Of a stretch of 64,000 bases of DNA, positions 12,861-26,100 are shown one piece after another. The position numbers and the translations under genes were made by a program. This stretch comes from Symsagittifera roscoffensis. Its lineage: Eukaryota > Xenacoelomorpha > Acoela > Convolutidae. The DNA is taken from NCBI RefSeq assembly GCF_963678635.1, contig NC_087062.1:73871345-73935344 (forward strand), given 5' to 3'. The notes under the pieces are model-generated. The model ran no database searches, had not been told where the DNA came from, and saw only the letters and a list, made by a program, of their open reading frames with translations. The stretch's first letter is position 1, and the number at the start of each line of letters is the position of its first letter.

Positions 12861-15800
12861 TTTTGCACAAAAAAACTGACTTTTTTTCGCAAAAACTTAT
12901 CAAAAAACCATCGAAATTTTAAAAACACGATCAGATTTGATACAATTGGAGAAAAAACTGTTTGATTAGATAGTTTTACTCTTTAGCACAGTTTACTCTT
13001 TATCTTGCTGGAAATACAGCTGAAACTATCAAATACTAATAAAATTGTCAAGAGTCATAACTTGAAGACTGGTACGTTCAATTCGTTCAAATTAGAATCA
13101 GCATCTGTCTAAATACATTTTTTTGCTCAATGTCCACTTCATTAATTTTCTGTCACAGAGGATGTCTTTTTTGTGACCCACAACAGTGCAAATAATATAA
13201 TTTAGCATCAACTTTGAATTTTTTTGAAAGATTAACCAAAGCTCGACCGAATTTAAATTAGGAAAATAAAACTCCTAACTCCCAGGTCAACAAATGATTT
13301 CTATGAAAACCTCAATTCTCTGCTTATTTACCGTAAACACAAAATTTATTCAAGTTTTCAATCACAATTACCTCCTATATTCATAAATGAAGCAAATTTG
13401 GAGGAATTTTCTAAGTCAAATTTCAAAAGATGTATCTGTTTCTGAAATACATACGAATGGCAGTTGTGCAAACTTTTCTAGTAACTTGTTGAATTTATTT
13501 GACTGATTCAATTGTTATAGTACTCAATGAGTCCTAATTGATTTTAAAGTTGCTTCTACAACGGAGATATATAAAAATTTATCTTTGACATTTCAATTAA
13601 TTAAATAGCTTGAATGGAGAATTGTGAATAATGTTTTATCTATACTCCTCTATCAGAACTGTTTTTGCATGAAAACTAAGAAGACTTGTAAAAATTTAAC
13701 AATAACGAATCCTTTTTGCCTCTAAAGTGATTTTGAAATCAGCTTGGAAACTCTAAATTTCCCATATTTTTACTTAACTCATTAAAAGATAGAAACAAAG
13801 TGCACAATTATAATTTTTTGATGTCACTATTTTTTGACGTTTGACACAGCCTCCCCATGTTGTATGACTTTCCTAGAGATGTCGAACTCCTGGTCCATTG
13901 CTGATTCTCAGAAACAGAACTGTCTTCATATATAGGTACGAGTGCGAGGTTTCCAGCATCGTGAGTAACAGTATTCCGGAAAACTGAGATTTTTTCCCTT
14001 CTTTTTCATCAAGATATATTTTGCTGTTGCTTCTCAATTAGACCCAGTTTATTTGTTTTGACTTGTTCGAAGAACGGTTCGAAATATAAAATTCCCTTGT
14101 TTTTGACCAATCATTTTTTTATTTTAGAAAATTCATTTTAATTGGAACTAGCGTTTTTCTGGAGTACATTTTTGTTTAGAAGAGCAAGCTGATCAGTAGA
14201 TGAGATATCAAAAAAGTGATTGTGAGACTAAGTCAGATGTAAATTGATCAGAATGAGTCATTATGATTTCCTGATGTTGAAGTAGTACCAAATATGGAAA
14301 ATTTGTATTTGTGAAATTGAGTAGGTGCTACTTCCCTTAAATAAATGGCAGCTGCTATGTGTCAAACTCTCTTCAATTTTCAATCAGAGTATAATAAAAA
14401 ATCACTATTTTTTCTGTTTCCAACTAGTTTTACGTTAAATACCAAAAGAATTATAGTTTATGCTTGTTTAGTTACGATTCTGTTTTTAAATGGCGAGTTA
14501 CAAGTTCAATTTAATATTAATGAGAACCTCTTCCTGTCCAGTTTTTTGAGAGATTAGTTATATACGTTTTTAAGCAAACACTTTCACTTTGCACGAACAT
14601 ATTATTTTCTAGAGCAATGTTTATCAAATGGAGAAATTCATCATTATTTGAATTGCAAAAGAGCAGAAAAAAGCCAAGCATTGCAGTGAAACGAGTAGTT
14701 CCCGAACAATTCAAAGACACTATCTGGCATTTAACCAAAAATTCGCATTAATTCAAACTCTAGACTCAGCCTTTCTAGAGAGGATTCTTTAAGTACAAAT
14801 CTCCAAACTTATACATAGACCAAATTGCACTAATAGATCATTGAAAAAAAAATTAGTTCAGAAATTTATTTCTTTTTATTTAGTTTTTTTATTTCGAAAT
14901 AAATGAAAAAATTTTTTTAATTCAATTGTTTACGTAATTTAAAGTATTTTTTAAATTTCAAATTGAGCAGAAAATCCTTTTAAAAATATAGAAAACTTAA
15001 AGAAAAATTGTTTCAGGTTTTTGCCAATCATGCAGTGGACTTCTAAAGGGGCTGGAACACTTTTTCCTTTTTCAGATAACCAAAAAAGATTTCAAATTGA
15101 GAAGTTTCTTCAACAGTAGTAATTTTTGGTAATTGCTCACTTGTAAGCAAATGAAAATTTGTTCGGTATCTCAAGTCCGGAGTTTCTTTGCAGTTTCTTC
15201 ATTTGATATATATGAAAACTTTTTCGCGAATATTGTTTTTTCAAATTCTCTGAATCTTTTACCATTGAATTCTCTCATTTTTGAAAAATCTCTCACATTT
15301 GCTTCATTTTCTCACATTTTCTTCATCTTTTTAATTTTGAGAATCTTGATAGATTTGGTACCAATTGTAAACTTGATGCAGTGACTCACCTCTTCTTTTA
15401 TGATTGGCTTTAACTGTTGCGATAGTTTTCTATTTCTTCTAAAATTTTTATTCAATTTAATGGTTGAGTTGGAATCAACTGAAGTAAAGAAAAATTTGTA
15501 ATGAAAAAAATGTTTAGTTCAGCTGTATTCTATTACCAGCTAAAATGTCAGTAGATTTGCTGATATTTCAATCATCTACAAAAAACAGAAAAGTTATCAA
15601 TTGATTCATTTATATCATTTTGCTTTAAAAACAATTCGTTTTCTTTTATTCAGTTGATGTTTTTGTTCACAAGAAGTTTCGTGGAACAAAATTTTTTGTT
15701 AAAATGGAGCTATTTTTAAGATATTTTCTAAAAATTAAAAAATTTCTTAAAAGTTTCTAGTTTTTTTCACAACCTTGACCGAGTGTCTTTATTTGGATTG

Positions 15801-17249
15801 GATTGAAAAATGGCGAAAAATTGAAAATCGACATTTTTTTTTCGTCAAAATTATCATCTTGATAAGATTTTTTTTTCTAGATTTCTGGTTGGTTAATTTC
15901 TAGTGGATAGATTTTGGAAGATTCAGTAGATTCTAAAAGCTTATGAGTAATGACTTCTTACAAATATTGGGAGTAAACGTGTAGATTCTAACATTAAGGA
16001 GATTCTAGAAATTTTTTGCTAAGACGTCGTTTTCTTTCTAGTGGAATTTTTCTACCCCATTTCCACTGTTCTTCAAAAACTATTGTGTACGGACGTAATT
16101 TTTTCAGAAAGGGTTTTGTGAAACAAAATTTTTTGTCGATCTGGAGCTATTTTTAGGATAAATTGTAAAAAAAAAAATGAAAATTTTCATTGGAAAATAT
16201 AACTCTCTGTCGCAACCTTGATTGAGTATCTTTATTTAGATTTGAAATCAAAATGGTGAAAAATCTAAAATCGACAAGTTTGTTTCTCAATATCATCACA
16301 TTAATAAGAAAAAACACTTTATGTTCTTGATTTATTAAACAGCATTTTTAATGAATACTCTTAGATTTTGGAAAGTTCAGAAGATTTTGGAAGCTTATGT
16401 AAAATGACTTCTTTCAATATTTGGAAGTTAACGTGTAGATTCTAACCTTTATGCGGTTCTTGAAGTTTTTTTTTGCAATGACGTCGTTTTCTGGTGGATT
16501 TATTCTACTACTTCTACTGTTATACGACAACTAGTGTGTAAGAACGCCTTATTCTGTGGTGAATCTGTTCTACAATTTTCACTGTTCTATAAAATTTCTT
16601 GGTTCATACCTAAAAGACTTAAATAACTTTTAAAAAATGTTTAAGAGTTCAAAACTAAAATTATAATCTGATTTGTTTAAATGCGTTGATTATTTTATTG
16701 ATGGTTATGGTTCTGTCATCAGCGATTATGTGAATTTTGTGATGAAATAATACACTGATTTTAAATTATTTTATAGAATTTTGCACTGTAAGAAAAAAGA
16801 ACTTGCTCAGAAAAATTTAAATCAACATGAGAAAAAAAACAATTTCACGAATAAAAAGGAAGGTTTGATTTTGAGACATTGCTTATATACTTATTTCGGA
16901 CATTGATAATAGTTTTGATTGGAACAATTTTTTTCCAAAACAATATTTTTTAAAAAGATAACTCATACCAGCTTTGATGAAGAAAACATCTATATTAAAA
17001 AAAATTTTCGACGATTTTTTTTAAAACTTTTTTGTATTAATTAGCAACAAATTGCTTTTACTTTTCTCCTTCTATCCATCTGACTTGGTTTTAGGGAATT
17101 CAAGTACCCAATTAAAATCTCAATAAATGGAATAAGCTATCAGAACATGCAATTAAAAGCAGAGATTTGAAAAATAAATGACAAGTTTTTCAACCTAAAC
17201 TAAACTCTTGTTTGTAATATTGTTCAAACAAGGCAAATTTTAATGAAAG
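12861..17249. other. Non-coding part of unit B
   Basis: AT-rich sequence without a supported gene. Short frames at 14345-14557 and 15133-15384 (+) are not conserved between repeat copies. Two head-to-tail diverged copies of a module (anchor GGAACAAAATTTTTTGTTAAAATGGAG near 15690, relative near 16120) replace the single copy of unit A. Confidence 0.5.
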
Positions 17250-18200
17250 TTAGATGAAAACAGTAATTTAATATTTTTTCTCAGAAACTAATTAAACAAA
17301 TACCTGAGAATCAAATGCTACTTGCTTTATTAATTACATCAGTTTCGATTGCGTTGTATATTTTGTAAGAATTTTTCTCAATTATCCAATTTTGTAAATC
17401 TAATAGTACACTTCAGTAAAAACAAACAGTTTTGGGCCAAAATATTTTCAATTAGCAAAGATAAAAAGCATGACAAAGGATAACATTTACTAAAACTTAA
17501 AATTATCAACAAACACAGAGTGTCCCAATAATTCTTTGGGTTCATAGCGAGATAGTTAGATGAAAATAGTTTTTTTTTTGTTTTTTTTTCAGAAACTAAT
17601 TAAACAAATACCTGAGAATCAACTGATACTTCCTTTATGTATTACATCCCTTTCGATTACGTTGTATGTTTTTAAAATTATGTTTTCAAAATTATTTTAA
17701 AAATTATTCAAATTTTCTAGCTCTAATAGTACACTTCAGTGATAACAAACAGATTTGAGCCAATAGTTTTTAAATTAGCAAACATAAAAAGTATGACAAA
17801 GCATAACATTTACTAAAATTTAAAATTATCATCAAACACAGAGACTCCCAATAATTCTTTGGGTTCATAGCGAGATAGTTAGATGAAAATAGTTTTTTTT
17901 TTTGTTTTTTTTTCAAAAACTAATTAAACAAATACCTGAGAATCAACTGATACTTCCTTTATGTATTACATCCCTTTCGATTTCGTTGTATGTTTTTAAA
18001 ATTATGTTTTCAAAATTATTTTAAAAATTATTCAAATTTTCTAGCTCTAATAGTACACTTCAGTGATAATAAACAGATTTGAGCCAATAGTTTTTAAATA
18101 AGCAAACATAAAAAGTATGACAAAGCATAACATTTACTAAAATTTAAAACTATCATCAAACACAGAGACTCCCAAAAATTCCTTGGAATCATTGCGAGAT
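17250..18200. repeat. Tandem array of three 306-323-bp units
   Basis: Units are 17250-17555, 17556-17878 and 17879-18200, each starting TTAGATGAAAA. The second and third are almost identical to each other and to the single copy in unit A (8771-9093). The first is clearly diverged, but its 3' end (ATTCTTTGGGTTCATAGCGAGATAG) is shared with the second. The second unit is therefore a hybrid, as expected from unequal exchange or conversion. Confidence 0.85.
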
Positions 18201-19010
18201 CTGGGATTTCATTCAAAGTATAGTTGACATAGGTAACTTGCTTCAAAACTTCATTTTCCTTCGCAATATATAGTCAACTCTGAATGTAGAGTGGCTTGTA
18301 CGCGCTAATTTTCTTGATTGTGAGACACATCCTCACCATGTTGCAAACTTTTTTGAAACTTCAATACCAATGGAACTGGCGTCTTTCTGGAGTAAAGTTA
18401 TGAATAGAAGAGCAAGTTGATCAGTACAAGAGAGATTAAAGAAATGATTGTGAGATTAGGTGAAACTTGAAGTGATCAGTTTGAGTCATCATGGTTTCCT
18501 GATATGGAAGTAATACCCAATAAAGAATGTTTTGTATAAAATTTCAATATACGGAAATTCCGTAGGTCATACTGGTAACATTGGACACTATTATAAAAAC
18601 AACCTTTTGTTTCTGTTTCCAACGAATTTTACAATAAAGGCAAAGTAAAACTAAATTTTTGCGTGTCTAGTCATGATTCTTTTTGTTTCTTGGAGAGTTG
18701 CAAGCTCCAATTAAATTTGAACGGTAACCTTTTTCAGTCAAAGTTTTCAGAGATTAGACAATTATCAATATTTTCATCAATAAATTGGCTCTTTTTACAC
18801 TTTGTAAAAACACAGATATTAATCAGGCATTGTTACGTCAAGCTGAGAAGTACTTCATCAGTTTGTCGAGCAGTTCAACATAACACACTATAAGGGAGCA
18901 GAAAATTGCCAAGCTCTGCAGAGAAACGTCTTTTTCGGAAAATTTTAAGAGACTTAATCTAGCATCTAGTCAAAAATTTGCATCAGATCAAAATCTAAGC
19001 TCAGTATTTC

Positions 19011-20035
19011 TAGAGAGGATTCGTTTAGTACAAAACTCAAAATATGAACCTGATTCGCTTTAACTAATTGATTGTTTTTCCGATGGTCAAGGTTCTGTAA
19101 CTAGTAATTCTGAAAAACAATGTGATGCAATATCAAACTGAAGAAACTGGCTTCGAAAATTCTTCTTTTAGTAGTTTGCACTGTAAAATTTTTTAAAAAC
19201 TAGAAATTTTTCACAAAAAATTAAATCAACTTGAGATAAACCCATTTTACAAATGAATAGAAACCTCAATACAGTGTAAAAAGACAGAAGAACTTTTAAT
19301 TCTAAACAGTTATAAATAATCCTAAAGAATCAGCTCTGGTTCTCTTTTCTAACTTATGTTTTCAATTGTTTCGACTTTTAGCCAATCATTCAGTGAAAAT
19401 CTTAACGGTCTGAAACCTTTTTTCCGTTCTCTGTAGAAGATGTCAAAAAATTAATTTGTGGTAAATGTTCACTTGTAAGCAGCAAAATACTTTTTACGTA
19501 TTTCAGATCCGCAGTTTCATTGCAAATTTTTGAATTTGAAACTCATTAAAACCCGTATTTTTTCCTCAAAATTGTCTCAGACCTAGCTAACTCTTTTCTA
19601 AATTCTCTGATTCTTTTACTATCGTGTTCTCTGAATTCTGAAAATTCCATGATAGTATGCTCATTAGACTGGGAGTCTTCATTTTAATTGAGAGAAATTT
19701 GATAGATTTTGTACCAATTTCAAAATGGATGCAGTAACTCGCCCTCTAAAATTTCGATCATCTAAAAATTTACAAAAATCTGAATCGCTTCATAAATCGT
19801 TCAACAATAACGTCAATTTGTTCAAAGAAGAGAACAACTTATTTTTAATAGTTTGGCTGATATTTTGTTTATAAAAGGTTTTGGGAACAAGAATTTTTGT
19901 TAAACTGGAGCTACTTCTTAGATATTTTTTTAAAATGAAGAAATTCTTTGAAAATTGTACTTTTTTACAATCTTGATTAAGTAGCTTTATTAGCTTTGAT
20001 AACAAAAAAGGTGAAAATTGGTCGAAAGTAGTGTT
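19011..20035. other. Diverged relative of the 6.9-7.7 kb module, no gene
   Basis: The stretch contains a decayed relative of the module seen at 6846-7700 and 14951-15800, with a recognisable match near 19870-19930 (GGAACAAGAATTTTTGTTAAACTGGAGCTA). The 71-codon frame at 19790-20005 (-) is a by-product of this low-complexity DNA. Confidence 0.5.
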
Positions 20036-22900
20036 TAAAAAAATTATATTTTTTTCAGAGTTTGTGTGGGAATGTCTAGTTATTTTGCAAAAGGTGTCGG
20101 TCGCGATATTTAATTGGTAGATATCAATAGGTAATTACGTGTAGATTACGGTAAGAAGGTCTTTAAGTCTCTTTTTTAGTCAGTTTTTTCGATCATTTTT
20201 GAGTCAATAGTAAGAATTTGCTAAATTTTCTCATTACGCGATGATACTTGATCTAATTTGAGTTATAATTTGTTTCTTATAGACTACTCATGTTGTATCT
20301 AACTGCAACTTAATCAGAGTTTTTTGCCAAAAAAAAACCAAGAAAGTACCAAGAGAGCGACCCTACAATCAAAAATACTAAAACCAACAGAAAACACCAT
20401 CGTACATAAGCTTAATACATGGCATCACTTCTTCTAAGTTTACTACATTGCATCAGTTCTTATAAAATCAATAGTTTTGTATGAATTCCATCATGTTGAA
20501 TTTTTTTTCTTGGATAAAAGTAACAAAGCTCTTTATTTGTTTGCACATTTGTGGCCACATCCACATATCCTGTACGGTCCGTAGATGTTAGGTTGATTGC
20601 TTTATCAAGTATTCTCCATGACTTTGATATATGACCGTCTTCAGATTATCTTAGAACTGGTTTGTTCAAATCTTTACTACTGAGTTTGATTTTATCTGAC
20701 ATATTGTCACAGCAGCAATAAGATTTGCCACACAAACATAGCATTCCTGTCCTTCTAAGTTCCTCTTTCAAAAGTCCCGGCTCCCGTTTCTCGTTCGTTT
20801 TATGGGTGGTGCAACACGTTCGGAGGAAGAAGTTAGATTTTGCGTTTGCATGAGAGAGTCTCTGCAGTCATTTTCACTCATTTGTTTTTCCAAATGTTCC
20901 TTTTGTCTAATGGACACAGTCGTATATTCGTATAATTCGTTTTCAGAGATGCTAACTCATCAAAATTATTTACATCACAGAATTTTTGAGTTTTTCACAC
21001 TGAAGTATGAAAAATCCAACAATTACGGAATATTTGTGCTGAATGGTTGATTTCAGCAACTCAACATCCAGCAAGTCTTTCTCAACTTTATTCAGTGTTT
21101 TCAATAAGGTTTCATTGATTGCCTTGTGAAAATTTTTATCGTTGAGATACCTTTTGGTTGTATGCCTAGATGTAACCATGGTCTGATATCAATATGAGGA
21201 ATTAATCAAAGTTTCATAGTTTCTGCTACAACTCCTCACAAAGGGTTTTCATCTCTTTCATTGCTAGCATCGACCACTGATTGAACAAAAAAATTGAAAG
21301 ATTTTCAAGGATACTGAAGAAAATGGTAAATTTTAGTGCACTGCAAGCCATGTTTCAAATAAAAACTGAATCGAGATATCAGCATTCTCACATCAAGTTT
21401 TAACTTTTCGTTGTCGATTCCATTTTTTTTTCATCTAAACTCCAATATCGTTTCTTCCAAGTTCAGTATTTAAAAAAAAGAGGAAAAACAGCAAGTTTTG
21501 ATTTTCAGCTCATCTAGAAAAATTAAACCGCACTAAAGATAGCCAAAAAGAAATCCATATCTTTTTTTTGCCAAAAGGGAGTCTGTAGTAAGTATTATTT
21601 TGTAGGGAAAGCGGGTTCTAGCATAGTTTTTGATCTTCTCATTGGTTTTGAAGTTTTCCCACCACTCACACTCCCAAATTTCTTCAAATTTGTATCGTTC
21701 TTTTTTTTGCATCCATCTCTCACTTCTTATTACCTCGTTCACTATCCTGATCTAATAAGGGAGGACCAGTTTCTCGACCGGAACAGAACTGGTAGTAACA
21801 ACCATTGCTTCGAATACTGTTTTACAGTGATCACAATAACCGTCCACATTAAAACAGTCGATTTTCTTTTTTTTTTCCAACTGTGAAAAAGCTCTCAATT
21901 TTGGATTCTGGTCTTGTTTCCTGGTAAAAACCATGACCATATTCTCCAAGATGCGAGAACGGTTATGTCTAGCTTTAAATTTCTGCATATCGTTGTCAAA
22001 TTTCCATCTCGTGGACACTCTTGTTGGCATATCTTGACACATTAAGTATGGGTAAAGCATGCTTGCATCAATTCCAGCGATCGATATTCATATATTTGAT
22101 GATCGGTATTCCGATGAATGTTTCATCAACTACAGATTTTTCAGTGAACACAAGGAAGGTTCAGCGGTCATGTCTTCTCGTTATTTCTCATACAAATCTT
22201 TATCGTTTTCGCAAAAAGGAAAAAGTTTATTAATTGTAGATTTATGTGTCCATTTTTTTGCTAGATCAGGGAGTGTAAATACAAGTTTGAACATATGTAT
22301 CCTTTTGTTATGATAAAATTGAATCTTTTTCTGCAATTTTTCCAGGGTTGTAACAAAATTCTTTGTTGATATGCCACTGCAAAAAGTCTTTGAACACAGT
22401 CATTCTAGTTTCTTCCAAGACTCTTGTATGTAATTGTAATTATTCAAACCAGATGGAGGCAGAGTCTTGCTTTGAAGCTTTTTCTGTGCTTGTTGCTCGT
22501 CAAACCCATTNNNNNNNNNNNNNNNNNNNNNNNNNNNNNNNNNNNNNNNNNNNNNNNNNNNNNNNNNNNNNNNNNNNNNNNNNNNNNNNNNNNNNNNNNN
22601 NNNNNNNNNNNNNNNNNNNNNNNNNNNNNNNNNNNNNNNNNNNNNNNNNNNNNNNNNNNNNNNNNNNNNNNNNNNNNNNNNNNNNNNNNNNNNNNNNNNN
22701 NNNNNNNNNNTTCTTGGCAACATGGTAGTCCATTTCCTCTTTGCAATTTGTGTAAAATAACAGTTCGACGTGTTCCTTTTGTTTTTCACATCTCTTTTGA
22801 TGACTCGCAGCATCAGATCTTGTGTAATCATCACCAAAAGCTTCGCATTTGACTTTCTCAATTCGGCAAGAGCACGCATTGTCTTAAAAGGGAAAAAAGA
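20036..22900 (-). pseudogene. Polinton/Maverick-type DNA polymerase B, copy 1 (with assembly gap)
   Basis: The minus strand encodes pieces of a protein-primed family-B DNA polymerase of the type found in Polinton/Maverick elements. Downstream from about 22069: motif A (DASMLYP, 22049-22069), an ENMVM block, a VDGYCDHC segment near 21840, a WECEWWENFKTNEKIKNY block near 21650, and the region leading to motif C (KAINETLLKTLNKVEKDLLDVELLKST, near 21100). The ECEWW and VELLKST blocks are each open, but frameshifts separate them. The motif C segment (D-T-D-S) is deleted by 27 bp near 20957. The C-terminal CLCGKSYCCCDN-like block lies near 20720-20760. Positions 20036-20540 are non-coding 3' flank shared with copy 2. 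The N-terminal third falls in the N gap. Confidence 0.8.
22511..22710. other. Assembly gap (200 N)
   Basis: Exactly 200 ambiguous bases. The flanks align to copy 2 at about 25661 and 26633, so the paralogous interval is about 970 bp long. The gap length is therefore probably nominal. Confidence 0.95.
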
Positions 22901-22984
22901 AGAGATGTTTGAAATGTTCCAACTTGAATAAATTGAAGTACGAATTCAATAGTCAATTGAGAAATATCAATTACCCGAAATGAA

Positions 22985-23135
22985 GAATGGTAAAAAACGA
23001 AGTTAAGGAGGGCTGACCCCATGTATTTAGATGTGTTATAGATTTCCCATCAGCCATGCTATGTATTAAGATGGGTTATAGATTCTACAATGTAATAAGA
23101 TAGGGCAAAAATTTGGTAATGCTAAGCAAATTGTT
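22985..23135. repeat. Dispersed repeat R, partial copy 3
   Basis: GGCTGACCCCATGTATTTAGATGTG is followed by CATCAGCCATGCTATGTATTAAGATG and a third subrepeat. These are shortened versions of the subrepeats of repeat R. The partial copy sits in the short spacer between PolB copies 1 and 2. Confidence 0.55.
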
Positions 23136-26100
23136 TAAAAAAAATTATATTTTTTTTCAGAGTTTGTGGGGGAATGTCTAATTATTTCGCAAAAGGTGTC
23201 GGTCGCGATATCTAATCGGTAGATATCAATGGGTAATTACGTGTAGATTACGGTAAGAAGGTCTTTTAGTCTCTTTTTTAGTCAGTTTTTTCGATCATTT
23301 TAAGTCAATAGTAAGAGGTGTTGGACAAATTTTGCTAAACTTTCTCATTACACGATGATACTTGATCTAATTTGAGTTTTAATTTGTTTCATATAGACTA
23401 CTCATGTTGTATCTAACTGCAACTTAATCAGAGTTTTTTGCCAAAAAAAACCAAGAAAGTACCAAGAGAGAAACCTTACAATCAAAAATACTAAAACCAA
23501 CAGAAAACACCATCGTACATAAGCTTAATACATGGCATCACTTCTTGTAAGTTTACTACATTGCATCAGTTCTTATAAAATCAATAGTTTTGTATGAATT
23601 CCATCATGTTGAAATTTTTTTCTTGGATAAAAGTAACAAAGCTCTTTATTTGTTTGCATATTTGTGGCCACATCCACATATCCTGTACGGTTCGTAGATG
23701 TTAGGTTGATTGCTTTATCAAATACTCTCCATGACTTTGATATATGTCCGTCTTCAGATTATCTTAGAACTTGTTTGTTCAAATCTTTACTACTGAGTTT
23801 ATCTGACATATTGTCACAGCAGCAATAAGCTTTTCCACACAAACATAGCATTCCTGTCCTTCTAAGTTCCTCTTTCAAAAGTCCCGGCTCCCGTTTCTCG
23901 TTCGTTTTATGGGTGGTGCAACACGTTTGGAGGAAGAAGTTAGATTTTGCGTTTGCCATGAGAGAGTGTCTGCAGTCATTTTCACTCATTTGTTTTTCCA
24001 AATGTTCCTTTTGTCCAATGGACACAGTCGTATAATCGTATAATTCTTTTTCAGAGATGCTAACTAAAGTGAGTCTGTGTCCATCCCCAACTCATCAAAT
24101 TTACTTACATCACAGAATTTTTGAGCTCTTCACACTGAAGTATGAAAATTCCAACAATTACGGAATCTTTGTGCTGAATGGTTGATTTCAGCAACTCAAC
24201 CTCCAGCAAGTCTTTCTCAACTTTATTCAGTGTTTTCAATGAGAGTTCATTGATTGCCTTGTGAAAATTTTTATCGTTGAGATACCTTTTGGTTGTATGC
24301 CTAAATGTAACTATGGTCTGATATCAGTATGAGGAATTAATCAAAGTTTCATAGTTTCTGCTACAACTCCTGACAAATAGTTTTCATCTCTTTCATTGCT
24401 AGCATCAACCACTGATTGAACAAAAAAATTGAAAGATTTTCATGGAGTATACCGAAGAAAACGGTAAATTTCAGTGCACTGCAAGCCATGTTTCAAATAA
24501 AAAGTGAATCGAGATATCAGCATTCTCACATCAAGTTTAAACCTTTCGTTGTCGATTCCATTTTTTTTTCATCTACACTCCAATATCGTTTCTTCCAAGT
24601 TCAGTATTTAAAAAAAGAGGGAAAAACAGCAAGTTTTGATTTTTAGCTCATTTAGAAAAATTAAACGGCACTAAAGAAAGCCAAAAAGAAATCCATATCT
24701 TTTTTTGCCAAAAGGGAGTCTGTAGAAAGAATTCTTTTGTAGGGAAAGCGGGTTTTAGCATAGTTTTTGATCTTTTTATTGGTTTTGAAGTTTTCCCACC
24801 ACTCACACTCCCAAATTTCTTCAAACTTGTATCCTTCTCTTTTTTGCATTCATATCATCCATCTCTCACTTCTTATTACCTCGTTCAATATCCTGATCTA
24901 ATAAGGGAGGACCAGTTTCTCGACCGGAACAGAACTGGTAGTAACAACCATTGCTTCGAATACTGTTTTACAGTGATCACAATAACCGTCCACATTAAAA
25001 CAGTCGATTTTCTTTTTTTCCAACTGTGAAAAAGCTCTCAATTTTGCATTCTTGTCTTGTTTCCTGGTAGAAAACCATAACCATATTCTCCAAGATGCGA
25101 GAACGGTTATGTCTAGCTTTAAATTTCTGCATATCGTTGTCAAATTTCCATCTCGTGGACACTCTTGATGGCATATCTTGACACATTAAGTATGGGTAAA
25201 GCATGCTTGCATCAATTCCAGCGATCGATATACATATATTTGATGATCGGTATTCCGATGAATGTTTCATCAACTACAGATTTTTCAGTGAACACAAGGA
25301 AGGTTCAGCGGTCATGTCTTCTCGTTATTTCTCATGCAAATCTTTATCGTTTTCGCAAAATGGAAAAAGTTTATTAATTGTAGATTTATGCCGCCAATTA
25401 TTTGCTAGATCAGGGAGTGTAAATACAAGTTTGAACAAATATATCCTTTTGTTATGATAAAATTGAATCAGTTTCTGCAATTTTTCCAGGGTTGTAACAA
25501 AATTCTTTGTTGATATGCCACTGCAAAAAGTCTTTGAACACAGTCATTCTAGTTTCTTCCAAGACTCTTGTATGTAATTGTAATTATTCAAACCAGATGG
25601 AGGCAGAGTCTTGCTTTGAAGCTTTTTCTGTGTTTGTTGCTAGTCAAACCCATTCCTTCTCAGCTTCGCATAATCAATAATGTCTTTGTCTTGAGGAAGG
25701 TTGTTTGCAAGTTTAGTGAAAAAAGCTTCCCATGATGGCAATTCGGGATAATCAAGTTTGTCTCAAGTTTGTCCATAACCATATTCTCGGGATAATCAAG
25801 AATATGGTTATGGTTTTCTACCAGGAAACAAGACCAGAATGCAAAATTGAGAGCTTTTTCACAGTTGGAAAAAAAGATTTGTCTTCGCACAAATTCCTCG
25901 ACAACAGGTAAGTCTTGAACGGAAATTCTACGAAAACTTTTACGAAACCTTTAAGATCATAACGAGACTTTGATCAAAAATCTGTATAGTATCCAGAAGC
26001 GGAATTGTGGATGTATTTTGAGGAAATTGTGCCCGTCCATGTACAAGTGTAATGCGCGCAAGAGATGCGAATGATCTTTGTATGGTTCCTTGTTTATGTC

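Larger units (their letters stand above)
10403..19010. repeat. Large direct repeat, unit B
   Basis: Second copy of the unit starting at 3027. It carries insertions relative to unit A: about 30 bp near 12640 (resembling a piece of the LINE region), about 730 bp at 14195-14945, a roughly 450-bp internal duplication around 15660-16560, and two extra copies of a 320-bp block at 17250-18200. The divergence and indels suggest an old duplication that kept rearranging. Confidence 0.85.

Noticed and set aside
22363-22879. Long frames running through the N gap
   Set aside because: They exist only because ambiguous bases contain no stops. The real sequence underneath corresponds to the degraded N-terminal PolB region.
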